NCBI RefSeq assembly: GCF_965638725.1
Contig: NC_134950.1
Coordinates: 134,183,636 to 134,247,635 of the forward strand
Length of the DNA: 64,000 nt
Origin: Aptenodytes patagonicus
Lineage: Eukaryota; Chordata; Aves; Sphenisciformes; Spheniscidae
Direction: 5' to 3'
The position numbers and the translations under genes were made by a program. Below, one piece after another: positions 19,081 to 31,387 of this stretch (the stretch's first letter is position 1; every line of letters starts with the position of its first letter). The notes under the pieces are model-generated. The model had not been told where the DNA came from. It did no database searches and worked only from the letters and a program-made list of their open reading frames with translations.

Positions 19081-21409
19081 GAAAGGGCAGAAAACTCACT
19101 CGTCGGGGGGTTATTTCTATTTATTTTGTTAGCGACCGTGATTATTTTTGCCTAAAATACAGTTTAAAAAAAAAAAAAGCTACAAACTTTTTCGAAACTC
19201 CAGACGGGGCTGCAGGAACTCGGAGGAATTCAGATCGCGGATTTTAGCTAGACCCATCCTAGCCGGTTCCTTACAGAAGGAGACGTCCTCGGCTGGGGCA
19301 GGAGCAGAGCTCTCTACGTTGCAGTCAAATTTAAGTGCTTGTGGCTGCCTCTTCACACACTGTGCGTCTGACGGGCTATCTGCTGGGTCTGTGTACGCAC
19401 GGGGAGTGAATTTTGCAGCGTATACGTCCGTGCGTGCCTGTATGGCGTTTGTACATAGGTTTGCCTCTGCCCTTTATTTCCCATTGGAATCGCATCATCC
19501 TGATTTTGGGCTGCTTCCCCCAAATTCTGAATCATTTTTTTCTCTCCGCTGTGCCAAAACACCTCCGCGCACTCGCAGCACCGGCGATTCCGTGATTTGC
19601 AGTGGCAGGAAACCCTGGGAAAAGGCGATCCTGAACTTCCCGTTCAGGAGAGATCGCCAGTGCCCGCGGATTCCTGCCCCGCGCCCGCGTACGCTCCGCG
19701 CCTCCGCGGTGCGTGGCTAACGAAGGAGCGCTTGCATATGCCCCTCGCTTAAAAACCGACGGGGTCCTTCCTGCTCCAGCCGGGGGCAAGAGCTAGCGGA
19801 ATGGGAGCTCTGCTAATTTGATTATGCCAGGATGGAGGGCAGGGAGTATTTTTATTCAGGCACGATGGCTCCGGCGGTGCTTCATTCCTGGGAATTCCGG
19901 TTTCATAGCGCAATTTGACGTGAACGTCTATTTCTGCCCTGTTTGGGGTCTTTTGCCTCCGAGGGTGTAAGCCACCAAAACCTTAAGTAATTTGCAACGC
20001 AAATTGTACGAAGCCCACGCTGCCCCCACGAGCCTTCGTGGCTCCTATGCAAAATGTACTTTGGGGAAAAATGGGTCTAAAAGGACGAAAAGAGAGGCGA
20101 ACGCTCCAGCGTTATTACCAGCAACGCGACCGCGTGAAAAATGTCTGTAATTATTTGCTGTATTTTATCTCTTGCTTTCTCTACGCCCTCTCTTGCCGCT
20201 TGGATGCCGGCAGTGAACAAATGCAGAATTTTTCAGGGAAATGAAAATGCAGGCGCGTTCTTTTAAACGTTATTACTATTGTTATTAATTTGCTATTATT
20301 TTTGGTGGGGAACCAAAAAAATGAAACCCGCTGCAAGTTGAGAACCCAAATTCGAATATAAACATCCAGGACTCCTGCAGCTAAGATTATTTTTTCTGAA
20401 TGGAAAAAGGAAGTTCTACAATCACATTTCACCACAGCTGACTCTTAATAATAAATACAAATGACGTCGAGTTCCGTCTTTCCAGGAAAGAAATACAATT
20501 ATTTTTCTCTATTACGGCGTGTATATACAATGGCCACAGAAAAATAGCAGAGGAGAGCTTTATTTGCATTTTTTAAATTGTTAGAAAATAACGGTCTCCT
20601 TGTTTGTGGAGATCTTGCAACTGTTCTGTAATTTTCGAACGCTAATGGGGGATAATAGTTTCATTATGGGCCTTTGTAATCCGGAATGGGGGGAGAGAGC
20701 GTTGTTAAAATAGGATCTCTGTAAGATTTCGGATTAAACTGTTGGGAAGACATGAAAAGAAAAAGAGAGAAGGAGAGAGGGGGAGAGAGAGAGGGGGAGA
20801 GAGAGCCCACATAGCGATGTAAAACTAATTAGATCCACACTTTCGCATGCACAATATTTACACGTGATTTTAATTATTCCTCAGCCGTCCCTACCATTTG
20901 CTGGGCTCTATTTTCAATAAAAGATATTTCGAGTAAATTGAGCCTCTCGCGGAGATTTTTTTGTCCCCCCTGCATCCCATTGACCGTGCTCCTTCGCCAG
21001 CCGCGGGGATAAACAACGTGAGCGTCCGCCGGAGAAAAATCGGGGAGTCCCGGGCATATCTGCAAAGCGCTCAGCCACGACTTTAATTCCTAACACTGGA
21101 CTTGGATCTGGCCGCCTCTTACTTTCCCCCCGCGCACCCTCCCCTCCTTCTGCGGAGGACTGTAGCCCTCCGCTCGGTTTCCGATGCCGCTAGCCTGTGT
21201 CCTGCAGTCAAAGGAGGTGCCAGCAAATAATTAACTATATTTGCACATAAATTTGATTCACCAGAATGCGGGACGGCCGACTGCGAGCGCCCCTTTGATA
21301 GCCGCCCGGAGAAGCAGGGTGCCTTTCGGCAGCGGGGAGACGGGGCTTTTTCTCCCCTTTCCCCCCGCTGCTTCCCTGCATAGTTAAGAATTAATCGTCA
21401 CGATAAATA

Positions 21410-21770
21410 CCGCCGCCCGGCTCTGCCCGCGCTCTTTCCCGCCCGGCCAGGACGGCGGCTCCGCTCCGCTCCGCTCCGCTCCGCTCCGGCCGCCGCCGCG
21501 CCGCCCAGACCCGGCTCCTCTCCCCGGCCTGGCGAGGGGGTCCCCGGCCGCCCGCGGCCCCGTCCAAGGGCAGGGGCGGGCAGGCGCGGCGGTGCGGCGG
21601 GGAGGACGAGGAGGGTGTTTCGGTCACTGCCGCGCTCAGCCGGGCGGGGTGGGGTGGTGAAGTGCAGCGTGGTGCGGGCCAGCCTAAATACCGAGCCAGC
21701 GCCTGCCCCGGTCCTCCTCCGGCCGGGCGGGGAGGGCCGGCTCGGCGGCGGAGTTTCGGAAAGGGGATAC
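21410..21770. promoter_or_regulatory. CpG-rich island about 1 kb upstream of HOXA9
   Basis: GC-rich, CpG-dense sequence that includes the (CTCCG)n repeat at 21459-21487. It is separated from the HOXA9 start by an AT-rich stretch. The function is unknown; a distal HOXA9 promoter or Polycomb-type CpG island is plausible. Confidence 0.4.
21459..21487 (+). repeat. (CTCCG)n pentanucleotide repeat
   Basis: Almost six tandem CTCCG units inside a CpG-rich block. Confidence 0.85.
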
Positions 21771-22368
21771 GTTGAATTTGACTTTCCGCTGCCAGCTCTG
21801 AGCCGAACGGAACGGTATTATTTACAGTGAGTTCCCAAACTAAACACAATAGTATAATTTAACCTTTCCAAGCACTCGTAAATTTTTACTGCTGTGAAAC
21901 ACAGCGATGCAAATGAGCGCGCTCATGGTTACGGACTTAATAACAACCCCGTGGCTCCCGAAACAATAACTCCTTATGAAATATAATAAATATATATTTA
22001 AATACAGTATTCCGCAACTGCTATTTTGCTTTTTTTATTGCTCCAATTATTGTATAATTTTATGCGAAGGTCTCCGATCATAAGGGTGGGTTGTTGTTTT
22101 TTTTTTTTTCCGCGGGGAACACGACCCACTGATGGGATGATTAATTATGATATAAAATAGTCCGCTTAAACGGGGAAAAAAAAAAAAAGAGAGAGAGAGA
22201 GAAAGAGGGAAGGGGGGGCTGTAATACGGAATCTGATCTTTTAATCTCAGTTGGCCGCAATTAAAACAAACCCCGCCGTATAACTCCAATATCCCTTTGC
22301 ATAAAAACATATGGCCTCGCTATAAAAATTATGGCTGGAAAACACTGACCCATTAATAGCCCGCGGAC

Positions 22369-22420
22369 TGATTTATACTTTATTGTTCTGCTCCCCCGCC
22401 ACGTGACCGGGGCAGCCAAT
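22369..22420 (+). promoter_or_regulatory. HOXA9: HOXA9 proximal promoter motifs
   Basis: Three recognisable motifs are packed in 52 bp: TGATTTAT at 22369-22376 (a PBX-HOX9/10 type composite site), CACGTG at 22400-22405 in the context CCACGTGACC, and CCAAT at 22416-22420. They end 113 bp before the HOXA9 ATG. The E-box context is identical to that upstream of HOXA11. USF-type and NF-Y binding is inferred from the motifs. Confidence 0.55.
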
Positions 22421-22532
22421 GGGCGCCCGGGCTGCCCTCAACTTATTACTGACTCTACTTCTCCGCCAGCACCAAGTTGTTACGTGAAACCCGCAGCCCC
22501 GAACCGCGGCGGGTCCGCCGCCCGCGCCCGCC

Positions 22533-24433
22533 ATGTCGGCTCCCGGGACGCTCAGCAATTACTACGTGGACTCCTTCCTGGTGCCGGAGGGGGACGAGCT
22601 GGCGGCGCCCCGCTACGCCCCCGCCCCGCTGGGGCCGCCGCCGCCGCGGCCGGCGGCGCTGGCCGAGCACCCCGAGCTGGCCCCCTGCAGCTTCCAGCCC
22701 AAGGCGCCCGTCTTCGGCCCGCCCTGGAGCCCCGCACACCCCGCCGGCGCCAGCGGCGTCCCCGCCGTCTACCACCCCTACGCGCACCACCAGGCGCCCG
22801 TGGCACCGCCCGACGGCAGGTACATGCGTTCGTGGCTTGAGCCTGTGCCGGGCTCCTTGTCTTTCCCCGGGTTACCTACCAGCAGGCATTACGGCATTAA
22901 ACCTGAACCGCTGGCGGCCAGAAGGGCTGACTGTACCACGTTTGACACTCACACTTTGTCTCTCTCTGATTATGCTTGTGGTTCTCCTCCAGTTGATAGG
23001 GATAAGCAAAGCCACGAAGGCGCATTCTCTGAAAGCAATGGAGAAAGTGAGGCAAACGGAGAGAAACCGCAGATCGATCCAAGTAAGTGGGACTGCGAGG
23101 GTAATGGACTTCAGGGCGCTGCGCCGGCCGCGGGGAGGTGTCGAGGCGCTGGGGCTAATTACGCGGCCGAGCACCGGCTGCTGCTGCTGCCGCCGCCGCC
23201 GCTCCAGCTCGCCGGGGTCTGCGATCTGCAAAAGCCCGCGCTGCCTTTCGCAGGCTCGAACGGGATCTAGGACGGCTCGGGCTTCCCAGGCTGAGAGGAA
23301 AACAAAAACCCACCCTACAACTGCAACTTAAACAAAAAAAGAGAAAGGCAAAAACCGCCCGCCCCTGCCCCAGCCACCCCAGCAAACTCCGCGGGACGTG
23401 CTCGCACCCTCCTGCCCCGCCGCGCTCCCAGGCGTGGGCAAACGCCCGGGGAGAGGGTGCCTAGAAAGCATTGGATGTGAATCTGTGTTTTGGAGACGGC
23501 TTGCAGGCCGGAGCGGGGGTGAGGGCAGAAACCTCGCCGTTGACTTGGTCCCCCCACCCCACCCCCCTTCGTCTCCTCGGTGGAAAACCCCGGGCTGGAT
23601 GCTCCCAGGGCTGCGGGACCGGTGGCAGAGCGCCTCGGGATTGCTATCGCGATTAACGCCGTGCGAATAAGGGTCCTAAGCGGGCGAGGTTTTAATTATG
23701 CCAGCTATACACCGACTCGCCAGCTCCCTGGGTCTTGCCAGTGATGACACGGGAGAAGGTCGAAACTAAGAAGTGAAACAATTTCGATGACATCTTGGTC
23801 TGGCTGGTCACTCCCCGGGCTGGCAGTTTGGGGAGGGTGTGTGCGTGGGGAGGCCAGGAAGGAGTGAGGAAGCTAGCGGAGAGAGAGAGAGAGAGAGGGA
23901 GGAGGAGAAAGAGTATTTTAAAATTGCATCCTACGAACAATAAAAAAGGCGAAGGGAGGCGGGGGCGGCGGGGCTTTGCCGCGTGTGGTTGCGTGTGACC
24001 TCTCCATGTGTCTGTATTTTGGAGTCCATTGTGCCTTGCCATCCTCTATGTCTGGGGAAATGAGAGCCACGTCCTAAACCCCGATATCGGGACACCTACG
24101 CGGCTGGTCCTGCGTCGATCTCCCTCCCCAGCCCCCTCCCTCCTCCCCCCCCCCCTCCCCCGAGCCTGAACTTCTCCTGTTGTTTTCGTTGTAGATAATC
24201 CAGCTGCAAACTGGCTCCACGCGAGGTCCACCAGGAAAAAGCGATGCCCTTACACCAAGCATCAGACGCTGGAACTGGAGAAGGAGTTTCTGTTCAATAT
24301 GTATCTCACTAGGGACCGTAGATACGAGGTGGCCAGACTCCTCAATTTAACTGAGAGACAAGTGAAAATCTGGTTTCAGAACAGGAGGATGAAAATGAAG
24401 AAAATCAACAAAGATCGAGCGAAGGACGAATGA
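22533..24433 (+). CDS. HOXA9: Homeobox protein HOXA9 (two exons: 22533-23082 and 24195-24433)
   Basis: AbdB-class group-9 transcription factor that binds DNA with PBX and MEIS; it is central in posterior patterning and blood progenitors (family knowledge). Exon 1 starts [17 protein letters not shown], matching the family NYYVDSFL block, then a Pro/Ala-rich region with [13 protein letters not shown], and the conserved [19 protein letters not shown], and [13 protein letters not shown] blocks. The donor CCAA|GTAAGT and acceptor TTGTAG| split Asn184. Exon 2 starts [12 protein letters not shown], with Trp190 for PBX contact, then the homeodomain at residues 196-255 ([10 protein letters not shown]...KMKKIN) with W48, F49, N51 and R53 intact, and ends KDRAKDE. 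The product is 262 aa, 10 shorter than human, mainly in a His-rich stretch. The frame also stays open for 62 codons into the intron, but no evidence supports use of that extension. Confidence 0.99.
23083..24194 (+). other. HOXA9 intron
   Basis: This 1,112-bp intron has a GTAAGT donor and a GTTGTAG acceptor. It holds a GA repeat at 23879-23898 and a C-rich pyrimidine tract at about 24119-24163 close to the acceptor. Nothing else is recognised. Confidence 0.85.
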
Positions 24434-24797
24434 TGGCGGCAGGCGGGTTAAATTGAAAATGCATAAAGTAAAAAAAAAAAAAAAAAAAAAAAAGAAAAAA
24501 GAAAAAAAGGAAAAAGTTAAAAACAAAACAAAACAAAAATCCTCCCCTCGAGCCCTGCCATGCAATGCGTCTGGGTCCAGGCCTAATTTTTTTCCCATGG
24601 CAAATTCTGATTATGATTGTACCTTGATTGTCACAGAGGCCAGTTTGCCAGGAGAGGTACAGTAAGACTTTTAATTTTCTAATAGGAAAGAAAAAGGGGG
24701 CATTAGCACGAAAAGGCTGTTTAGCTGGCTTGTATAAATCTACCTGTTTCTTCACTTACGGAAAGAAAAAAGAAAGAAAAAAAGAATAAAGAAAAAA

Positions 24798-24804
24798 ACT
24801 ACCT
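24798..24804 (+). promoter_or_regulatory. miR-196 seed match in HOXA9 3' UTR (7mer-m8)
   Basis: ACTACCT is complementary to miR-196 nucleotides 2-8. It lies in A-rich, probably accessible 3' UTR. Confidence 0.5.
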
Positions 24805-25370
24805 TTTCATAATGCACAACTATTTACGGACTGTATAGTTTTAGTCTACGTAGTTAATTTTATTCGCTCTTTGCGCGGCAGAGAGATCTCTGCTCTAATA
24901 CTTGAACACTGTGTTTTATTGTGGTAATTATGTTTGTGACTCAATTTATGTGCTTGAGTGCTGTACCGGATGTAATGGTGTAAGCTAGAATTCAATTTGA
25001 ACTCAGGTTGTTTATTATAAAAATTGCATAGAGTATAGCTCTGTAGTGTATTAAGTCTTTTCTGTATAATTAGACAGTTAACCTTTGATTGTAAAATATA
25101 TATTATATATATCCCAACGCAAAAAAAAAAAAAAAAAAAAAAAGGTAGGAAAAAAGTTCGTCCGGGATGTCTGGGAATTACGGTTCTCAAAATATTGAAG
25201 CAAGTCATTTTAGTATGCACAGTTGATATATATATAGTACTGTCTTTGTCGGTTGTATATATAATCTATATATAAAAAAAAAAGTAAATAAACAGACTAG
25301 CTTAAATATTGTTTTTGCACCAGTGAGCAGTTATCAGATTTTGGAGCTATACGTATATGTGAAAAGGGTA

Positions 25371-25378
25371 ACTACCTA
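25371..25378 (+). promoter_or_regulatory. miR-196 seed match in HOXA9 3' UTR (8mer)
   Basis: ACTACCTA is a full 8mer site for the miR-196 encoded about 7 kb upstream. HOXA9 is a known miR-196b target in mammals. Confidence 0.65.
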
Positions 25379-25618
25379 TGGTTTACGTTTTAATTTTAAT
25401 CGAATGATTTGATGGTTGTTGTAATGAAGGTTAATTTTATTGATAATAAATTATACACTATAAAACCTTACATTTGGTTATTGTAAATTTGTATCGATTT
25501 AAAAGAATAAATCTGGGGAGTTATGTTGATGCAGAACGTACACTGTCTATTTTGAAATAGTTACCTCATGGCCTACTGACCAAATCGTTGTGTTGAAATG
25601 ATATTTAACTTTTTGCCA

Positions 25619-25624
25619 AATAAA
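25619..25624 (+). terminator. HOXA9: HOXA9 polyadenylation signal
   Basis: AATAAA followed within 25 bases by T/GT-rich sequence (TTATATTTTGTGATG). It is the last of several hexamers (25286, 25446, 25506) and fits a 1.2-kb 3' UTR. Confidence 0.6.
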
Positions 25625-27189
25625 ATATATTGATTCTTTTATATTTTGTGATGTTTTAAGATTATTAAGGAGGGGTTCTTCCACGGCACACCGAATCTCA
25701 CCAGCAGACGTGGCAGGGCTAGGGCAGCTGCGGAGGCGAGGCGAGTAGCAGTGTTATTTCTGAGCCAAGGCGAACCCACGGTTCTATAAACGCAGACCCC
25801 AGGTGATGAAAGTTTGGGCTTATTTTCGTCCTAAATGGGCTGATTCCGGTCCTAAACGCCATCGCTTCGCTGAGAGGAGGCATTGCTCCCCCCTCCCGGC
25901 TATAATTTGGTAAGCTGGCGCTTAGCAGTGCGAGGAGGGGAGCCCCTTCGGACGGCGGCGGGGGCACGGTCCCGCGTTAGCGCGGTTTTAATAAATTCGC
26001 CTGGCGGGGCGGGGGGATTTAGGACCAAACCAAAATGTCCGACGTTCTTTAGTGCGGACAATGATGTAAATCAGCTCAGACAGCGACATTTAAGCTGAGA
26101 TGGTTAATTAGCCTGTACCAGAAAAATGTCCAGCGCTAAGTGTGGTTCAACAAGCTTTGTGAGAAGGCTCGCCTTACCAGCGCGTTCATTTTACATTCCC
26201 TTCTAGAGATAATTACCCATGCAAAATATGTTATTTCAAACGTCACCCCTTTTTTTCATTCCCTTGCCTTCACGTTTGGGATTTTTTGTCTCCCTCTTAA
26301 ATATCCCGTGGCAAATAAAAACAACCCCTTGCATTTTACTAGCGCCTCGGATTATACACGTATGTATAGATAGATACAGATAAAATTTTACTGACAATTA
26401 TGGTAGAATTTACGGTGTCAATTTTACTCGCTGATTTAGCCGAAGGAAGGAGCTGGGCTGGCAGCGGGCTAGAGCAGACAAGACAAAATAGGATTTATTT
26501 TTAAAAACAGAAAGAAGGTTTCTTTGGAGTGGAAGATTTCCACACGCACACCCAGTGCACCCACCCCTCCCCCGCCGCCCCAAGCCAAACCAAGCTCAGC
26601 AACAAAAGAAAATAGCGAAGTCTGTGAGCTTGCTGAAATTCACCCTTGTTTTGGGCGGACATCTTACTGCCCAGAGTAGATATCCTCCATAACATGAGCC
26701 GCAGCACACTTCTGCGCCACACCGACCCTTGCTTGCAAACATGTCGAGTAACAATGAAAGCCGCCTTGTTTTACGGAGGTACACTTATATATATATATAT
26801 GTATATATGTATTTAAAGCAAAATAAGACGGAACACAGTTATGGTCTTGGCAGAAGCTGTTGTTAGGAAAATTCAGAGCCATACAGTGCAATAAAAGAAA
26901 ATGACTGCTGTAACCGTTTATGGGGTGTAAAACGCTGCAGGGCTGAAGACAAAACTTAGGGAGCCGGTAAGAAGTTTACAGATGTGCAGAACTGCGGGAG
27001 GAAAAAAAATGCTTTCGGCTTCACCTTACAATTAAAAAAAAAAAAAAAAAAAAAGAAAAAGAAAAAAAAAAGGAAAGAAACCCGGGGTAAGATTTGATGA
27101 GTTCTAATTAGCAAAAGGGAGCTCGTTCTGGTGTGCACACACACAAAAAGCCCCTAATTGATCCCCGAGCCAGTGTTTGGGGATGCTGG

Positions 27190-27204
27190 GACGCCCTCTG
27201 TTGT
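27190..27204 (-). promoter_or_regulatory. Weak CTCF-like motif, HOXA9-HOXA7 interval
   Basis: The minus strand reads ACAACAGAGGGCGTC, matching 11 of 15 consensus positions with the AGRKGGCG core. It lies 360 bp from, and in the opposite orientation to, the stronger motif at 27552. Confidence 0.25.
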
Positions 27205-27480
27205 TGCAGACAGAGGCAACTTCAAAGAATCAGCATTAAGAGTGTGTAATAAATGACGGGTCTGCAAACTGTCTGGAATTCGGCTCTTAATGAGTTTACA
27301 ACTGTCCAGCCACAATTAAGATTTTCTACAAAAGCCTTTTCATTTGTTTTGTCTGGCTGTTTTAGATAAAGCGGGCGAGCGGAAATAACAACCTTTTATT
27401 GGCCTTCCCCTGCTTAAATCCAGGCTGGGAGGTGGACATTTATCTTCCCGTGCGCTGGCGGGCAGAGGCGCTGGCTCCGC

Positions 27481-27538
27481 GGGGCCGGGGCGGCGGGGCG
27501 GCGGGGCGGCGGGGCGGCGGGGGCGGCGGGGGCGGCGG
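27481..27538 (+). repeat. (GGGGCGGC)n GC-rich tandem
   Basis: Tandem GGGGCGGC/GGGGGCGGC units, low complexity, directly before the CTCF-like motif at 27552. Confidence 0.8.
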
Positions 27539-27551
27539 TAGCGGCCGGGCG

Positions 27552-27566
27552 GCGGCAGGTGGCGCT
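27552..27566 (+). promoter_or_regulatory. Candidate CTCF insulator site, HOXA7/HOXA9 boundary
   Basis: GCGGCAGGTGGCGCT matches 13 of 15 positions of CCASYAGRKGGCGCT, including the whole AGRKGGCGCT core. A CTCF boundary between Hoxa7 and Hoxa9 is well established in mouse and human. Position and motif both fit; binding is inferred. Confidence 0.6.
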
Positions 27567-30500
27567 GTCAGCCCGCGAAAGAGCGCCCGCCGGCCCGCCC
27601 GCCCGCCCGCCATCAAGCGCTCGGCCGCCTCCCCGAAAGCTCCTAAAATGTCGACTTTATGGGAGCATAACTGGGGTTGGAACCGCCGGTGGGGTTTTAA
27701 CAAAGGCCGATAGGTTTGAGGGTTCGCCCCCACCCACCCCCCCCCCCCTTATCCCGGGTGAGGCGTGCCCCGCTGCCACCGGGCGCGGTTGGGGTGGCAT
27801 TTACCGCCTGGCCACGCTCGATGCACTCATGGCAAAAGTGAAGCCTGCTCTGCACCAAGGACGTACCCTGCATTTATTATTCTCAAAACGCCGAGGCGTT
27901 TCCTATTAGCCAGCAGAGACGGATGGAGCCCTGGCACCGAACTGCCAGCTCCTCTTTCCCTTGCCCCAGATCTTCGCCCTTCTCTGGCGAAGCTCTGAGC
28001 CTGCAAAAAGGCTGTCCTGACCTGCCGAAGGGCTGGTGAGAAATGAAATATTTGGAGAGAGGGGGAACCGAAGGGTTCGGGCAGGGTGGAAGAGGCTTTC
28101 CCCGGATCGGCCCGGGAGGAGAGCCGCCGAAGAGCTTCGCCCTCCGCCACGGATTTTCCAATGCCCTTCTCCGCCCCGCGTAGCTGGAGACACAGCCGTG
28201 CGGGGAAACGGCAGCGCCGCAAACCTCTCCTTTGAAAATTATTTACCGGCGAGTAAAATTCCTCAACAGCTGTCTTTGATACAACTAAAAAGCCCCGCGT
28301 CTGTCCCCAGCAATTTCAGCTCTGTGGGACCCGCTGTAATTATATGATACAGATGCGAGCAGGCTGATGCTCTGCAAACTTGACGTGTCTCTCAAAGTCA
28401 TTCCTAACTTCTCCTCGCCTTCTGTTTTGATTTCCTCGAGTCGTTTTCGTATTTTTTTTTTTTTCCGTTTTGCTTTTGTTGGCTTTCGCGTCTCGAGAAT
28501 GAGGCTTAGTGGGGAATTGTGGAGTATTTTCAGATGGCAGTTGCCAAAAGGGGGGGAGTAATTGGAAGGAAAATAAAGGCAGGAGGAAAGGAAGCATAAA
28601 ATGTGGGCTGAAGTATGAACGTTGTATTTTGCAAGTTTAAGCCAGCCAAGTAAACAAATCGCTGCATAGTACTCCGTAACAGAACTACATTCTCTGCGTT
28701 TTATTTACATTTCCTGAAATCAAAGCCAATCTCTTTATATCGAAATTCAGCACCGGGAAGGAATGTGAGCACTGAGCTATTTTTTCCCCGCACTGTTTCA
28801 AAGATTTAATTCTTTCTAGGGATAAAGAGTAACAGCCACTCCCTGCTTTCTAACAAGAGCCTTCCTATCAAATGTTTGTCTACAATGGCATTGCTAAACT
28901 CATTATGATTAATTATTTTTTTCCTTGGGCAGTAAAATTATATTGAAATTAAAAAGTGGTTATGCGTCGTCATAGTAAGTAATAACTTGGCACGGTACGC
29001 TCCATTATAATCGTGGATAAATTACGGCGAGAACAGATTCCAAAGCAACAAAGTCTTCTCTAGTATGAACCACATCAAGATACTGCTTAATACACAAGCC
29101 ATAATCATGTAGTGCTCCCAGGTCGCTTATAACTTACGAGCACCGTTTTATCACTACCTTTTACTTCCCGGAAAAGCTCAGAAGGCAAAGAGAGGTAGTC
29201 CAGAGCTCACAAGGAAAAAAAAAAATACAATGAATCCCTCCTAGAGGATTATTTTTAAAGCGTGAGAGAATATTGCGGTGACCGAAACCTTGCAATCTGC
29301 GCTCGTTCGCCGTTTCCTCGACTGGAAAAAAATACATTCAAATGAAAAGTGCGTTTTCAGGCGCAGGGATCCAGCCTGGTTTTGTGTGCGACAAAACGAG
29401 AGATTTCAGAGGCTGTTTCAGAGGCAGCGTTATGCCTAACACGCAGAGGGTGGGGGAAGTAAATAAGGTGGCGGGGACCCGTGTCTGGGGGTGCTTTAAA
29501 GATTTATTCAGTCAAGACTTTTTGAGAAATCTTAAGGGTTGGCAGGAAAAAAAGCTGAAAGCAAAATATAGAAAAAAGGTGGCGGCAGTAAGGACACACA
29601 GGCAAAGAAAAATACATAAACGTGCAAATTGTACAGAATCAGAGAGCTCGAAATACAACCACCCATCTAATCTATTCGGTCCTACGCTATCCGTATTTAA
29701 GTCTAGACATTGGTTATATTTGCTGTTTCTTTCTTCTTGCATCTTGGTATGTTGTCACCAGAGGAGCAATTTATTGGTCTAATGTCATCTACTTCAGCCT
29801 CTTTGATCTTCTTAGTCGTCGTCCTGTTTGCTTCGCATTCGTTTAACTTCTTGGGCCTTTATTCCTTTCCAGCAGCCTCTTCTGCCGGCGTGTTCCCACA
29901 TCGCGATTGCGACCGCAGGGATATCGTCTAATATCGGGGAATTGGAAGAAATAACCGAAGGGGGCTCTTTCGCCAGCTTCTCCCTTACGCCTGCGAATAA
30001 CAACTGCGTTTTCACGTACTTAACACTTGGCAAATATCTACATGCAGGCGCCACATTTGCATGCTCTGCAGCACCAATATCTCAGGGATCTGGCTTTATA
30101 GAATTTACTTGCTTCTGTCAGTAACCTATATTCATGGGGCTGCAATAACCGCGCATAAAGAGCCCCAAAGGGTGCCCGTGTGTGCGTTGGAGGTGTGTGG
30201 GGGGAAGAGGGTGTCCCACGTTTACAAAACGTAAAGTTTAGGGTCCGTGCGAAATATCGCCAAGAACAATTTTAACTGGTGAGAAAGTCTTTGTACACGG
30301 GGCACCAAACTATAATTGAAAGGAGAATTTCCGGGGCAATTCCATTGTGCTCCTTCCAGTTTATGATGTGCAATACAGGCAGGCAGTAAAAGCTGTCTTT
30401 ACCAGGACTCCCTGTCTGAGGGAAGGAAACTCATTTTACGATCCGTTTAAAGGAAGGGCACGGTGCAGCATCCTCAATGGAGAGCCATTCGCATTGTTGG

Positions 30501-30879
30501 GGAGCCCAGTGTTTAGAAAAGCAGCAATGCTCCCCGTCATCTGAGCGTAGCGCTGCCGCCACACGCTCAGGGCTGTAAGGTATGTAGGACGGAAAGGTAA
30601 AAGGGGCATTAAACAAGAGGCGGCTGAGATCTGAAGCCATTTGTAGGCGATTCCTTCAACTCGGGGGGGTTTGCTTTATTTTGTGGTTTGTGTTTTTTGG
30701 GTTTTTTTTTTGTTTTGTTTTTGTTTTTTTCCTTTTTAAGGCGTTCAGAAAGTTGAGTCCTTGCGTTTCTTTTTTTCCTCATTTTTGGTTTGTTGTTTGT
30801 GGTGGTTTGGTGTTTTTTTTTTTTTTTTCCCCGGGAAGGTGACCGTGTTCTTTTCCTAGGGGCTAAACCGGCGGGGCTC

Positions 30880-31370
30880 ACGCCAAGGGGGCGCCTTGAT
30901 TTTCAAGGCTCGAGCAGCCCCTCAGGGCCGGCGGCGGTGCGGCGGGGGCCGGGGGTGGCGGGGCCCGGCGGCCGGGGCGTACCTCCACAAACCCCGCCGT
31001 GGGGTTGCCCCCCCCCCCCCTTATTTTCCTTGCGGAAAAACAACGCGTGGGTGACAAGCAGCCTCCTTTAAAGTTTATATTTTATTTTATTTTTGCAACA
31101 CCACCCCCCCCCGGTCCGTCTAAGGGACCACATGGGGAGGGGGGGGTGTCCCCCGGGGGCCGAACGCCCCCCCCCCCCCCGCGCAGCGGCGCCGTCGGGG
31201 GGCGAGGGGGCGGCGGCGGCTGGAGGGCGCTGCCGGGCGCGGCGGCGGCGGCGGCGGCGGCGTCCCCGGCCCGTCCATGGCCGGGCACCGGCGGGCCGCG
31301 GCCGGCACCACCTGTGAGGCGGGCGGGGATTGGCGGGCGGCGTCATATGACCGGTCACGTGCTCGAGTCA
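30880..31370 (+). promoter_or_regulatory. HOXA7: HOXA7 promoter CpG island
   Basis: GC-rich island immediately upstream of HOXA7. Its 3' edge holds an inverted CCAAT box (ATTGG, 31329-31333) and a CACGTG E-box (31356-31361, in GGTCACGTG), 135 bp before the start codon. Two uORFs follow. Confidence 0.65.
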
Positions 31371-31387
31371 GCTCAGTCCAAAAGAAA

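Larger units (their letters stand above)
17181..22532. other. HOXA10-HOXA9 spacer
   Basis: The only supported gene in this 5.3-kb interval is the miR-196 hairpin. A strong donor-like site CGTAAAG|GTGAGC lies at 17603/17604, upstream of the hairpin. CpG-rich blocks lie at about 18620-19080 and 21410-21770. A GA-rich low-complexity tract lies at 20759-20805 and (CTCCG)n at 21459-21487. From 21840 the sequence is AT-rich with ATAAA/TAAT motifs up to the HOXA9 promoter. Confidence 0.6.
24434..25640 (+). other. HOXA9: HOXA9 3' UTR
   Basis: AT-rich 3' UTR of about 1.2 kb. It contains A-rich tracts near 24471-24494 and 25122-25143, (TA)n-like sequence near 25097 and 25226-25274, and two miR-196 seed matches (24798 and 25371). 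The end is set by AATAAA at 25619. Confidence 0.7.

Noticed and set aside
22533-23270. HOXA9 exon 1 frame extending into the intron
   Set aside because: The donor CCAA|GTAAGT and the acceptor at 24194 give the conserved product; the extension translates intron with no known homology.
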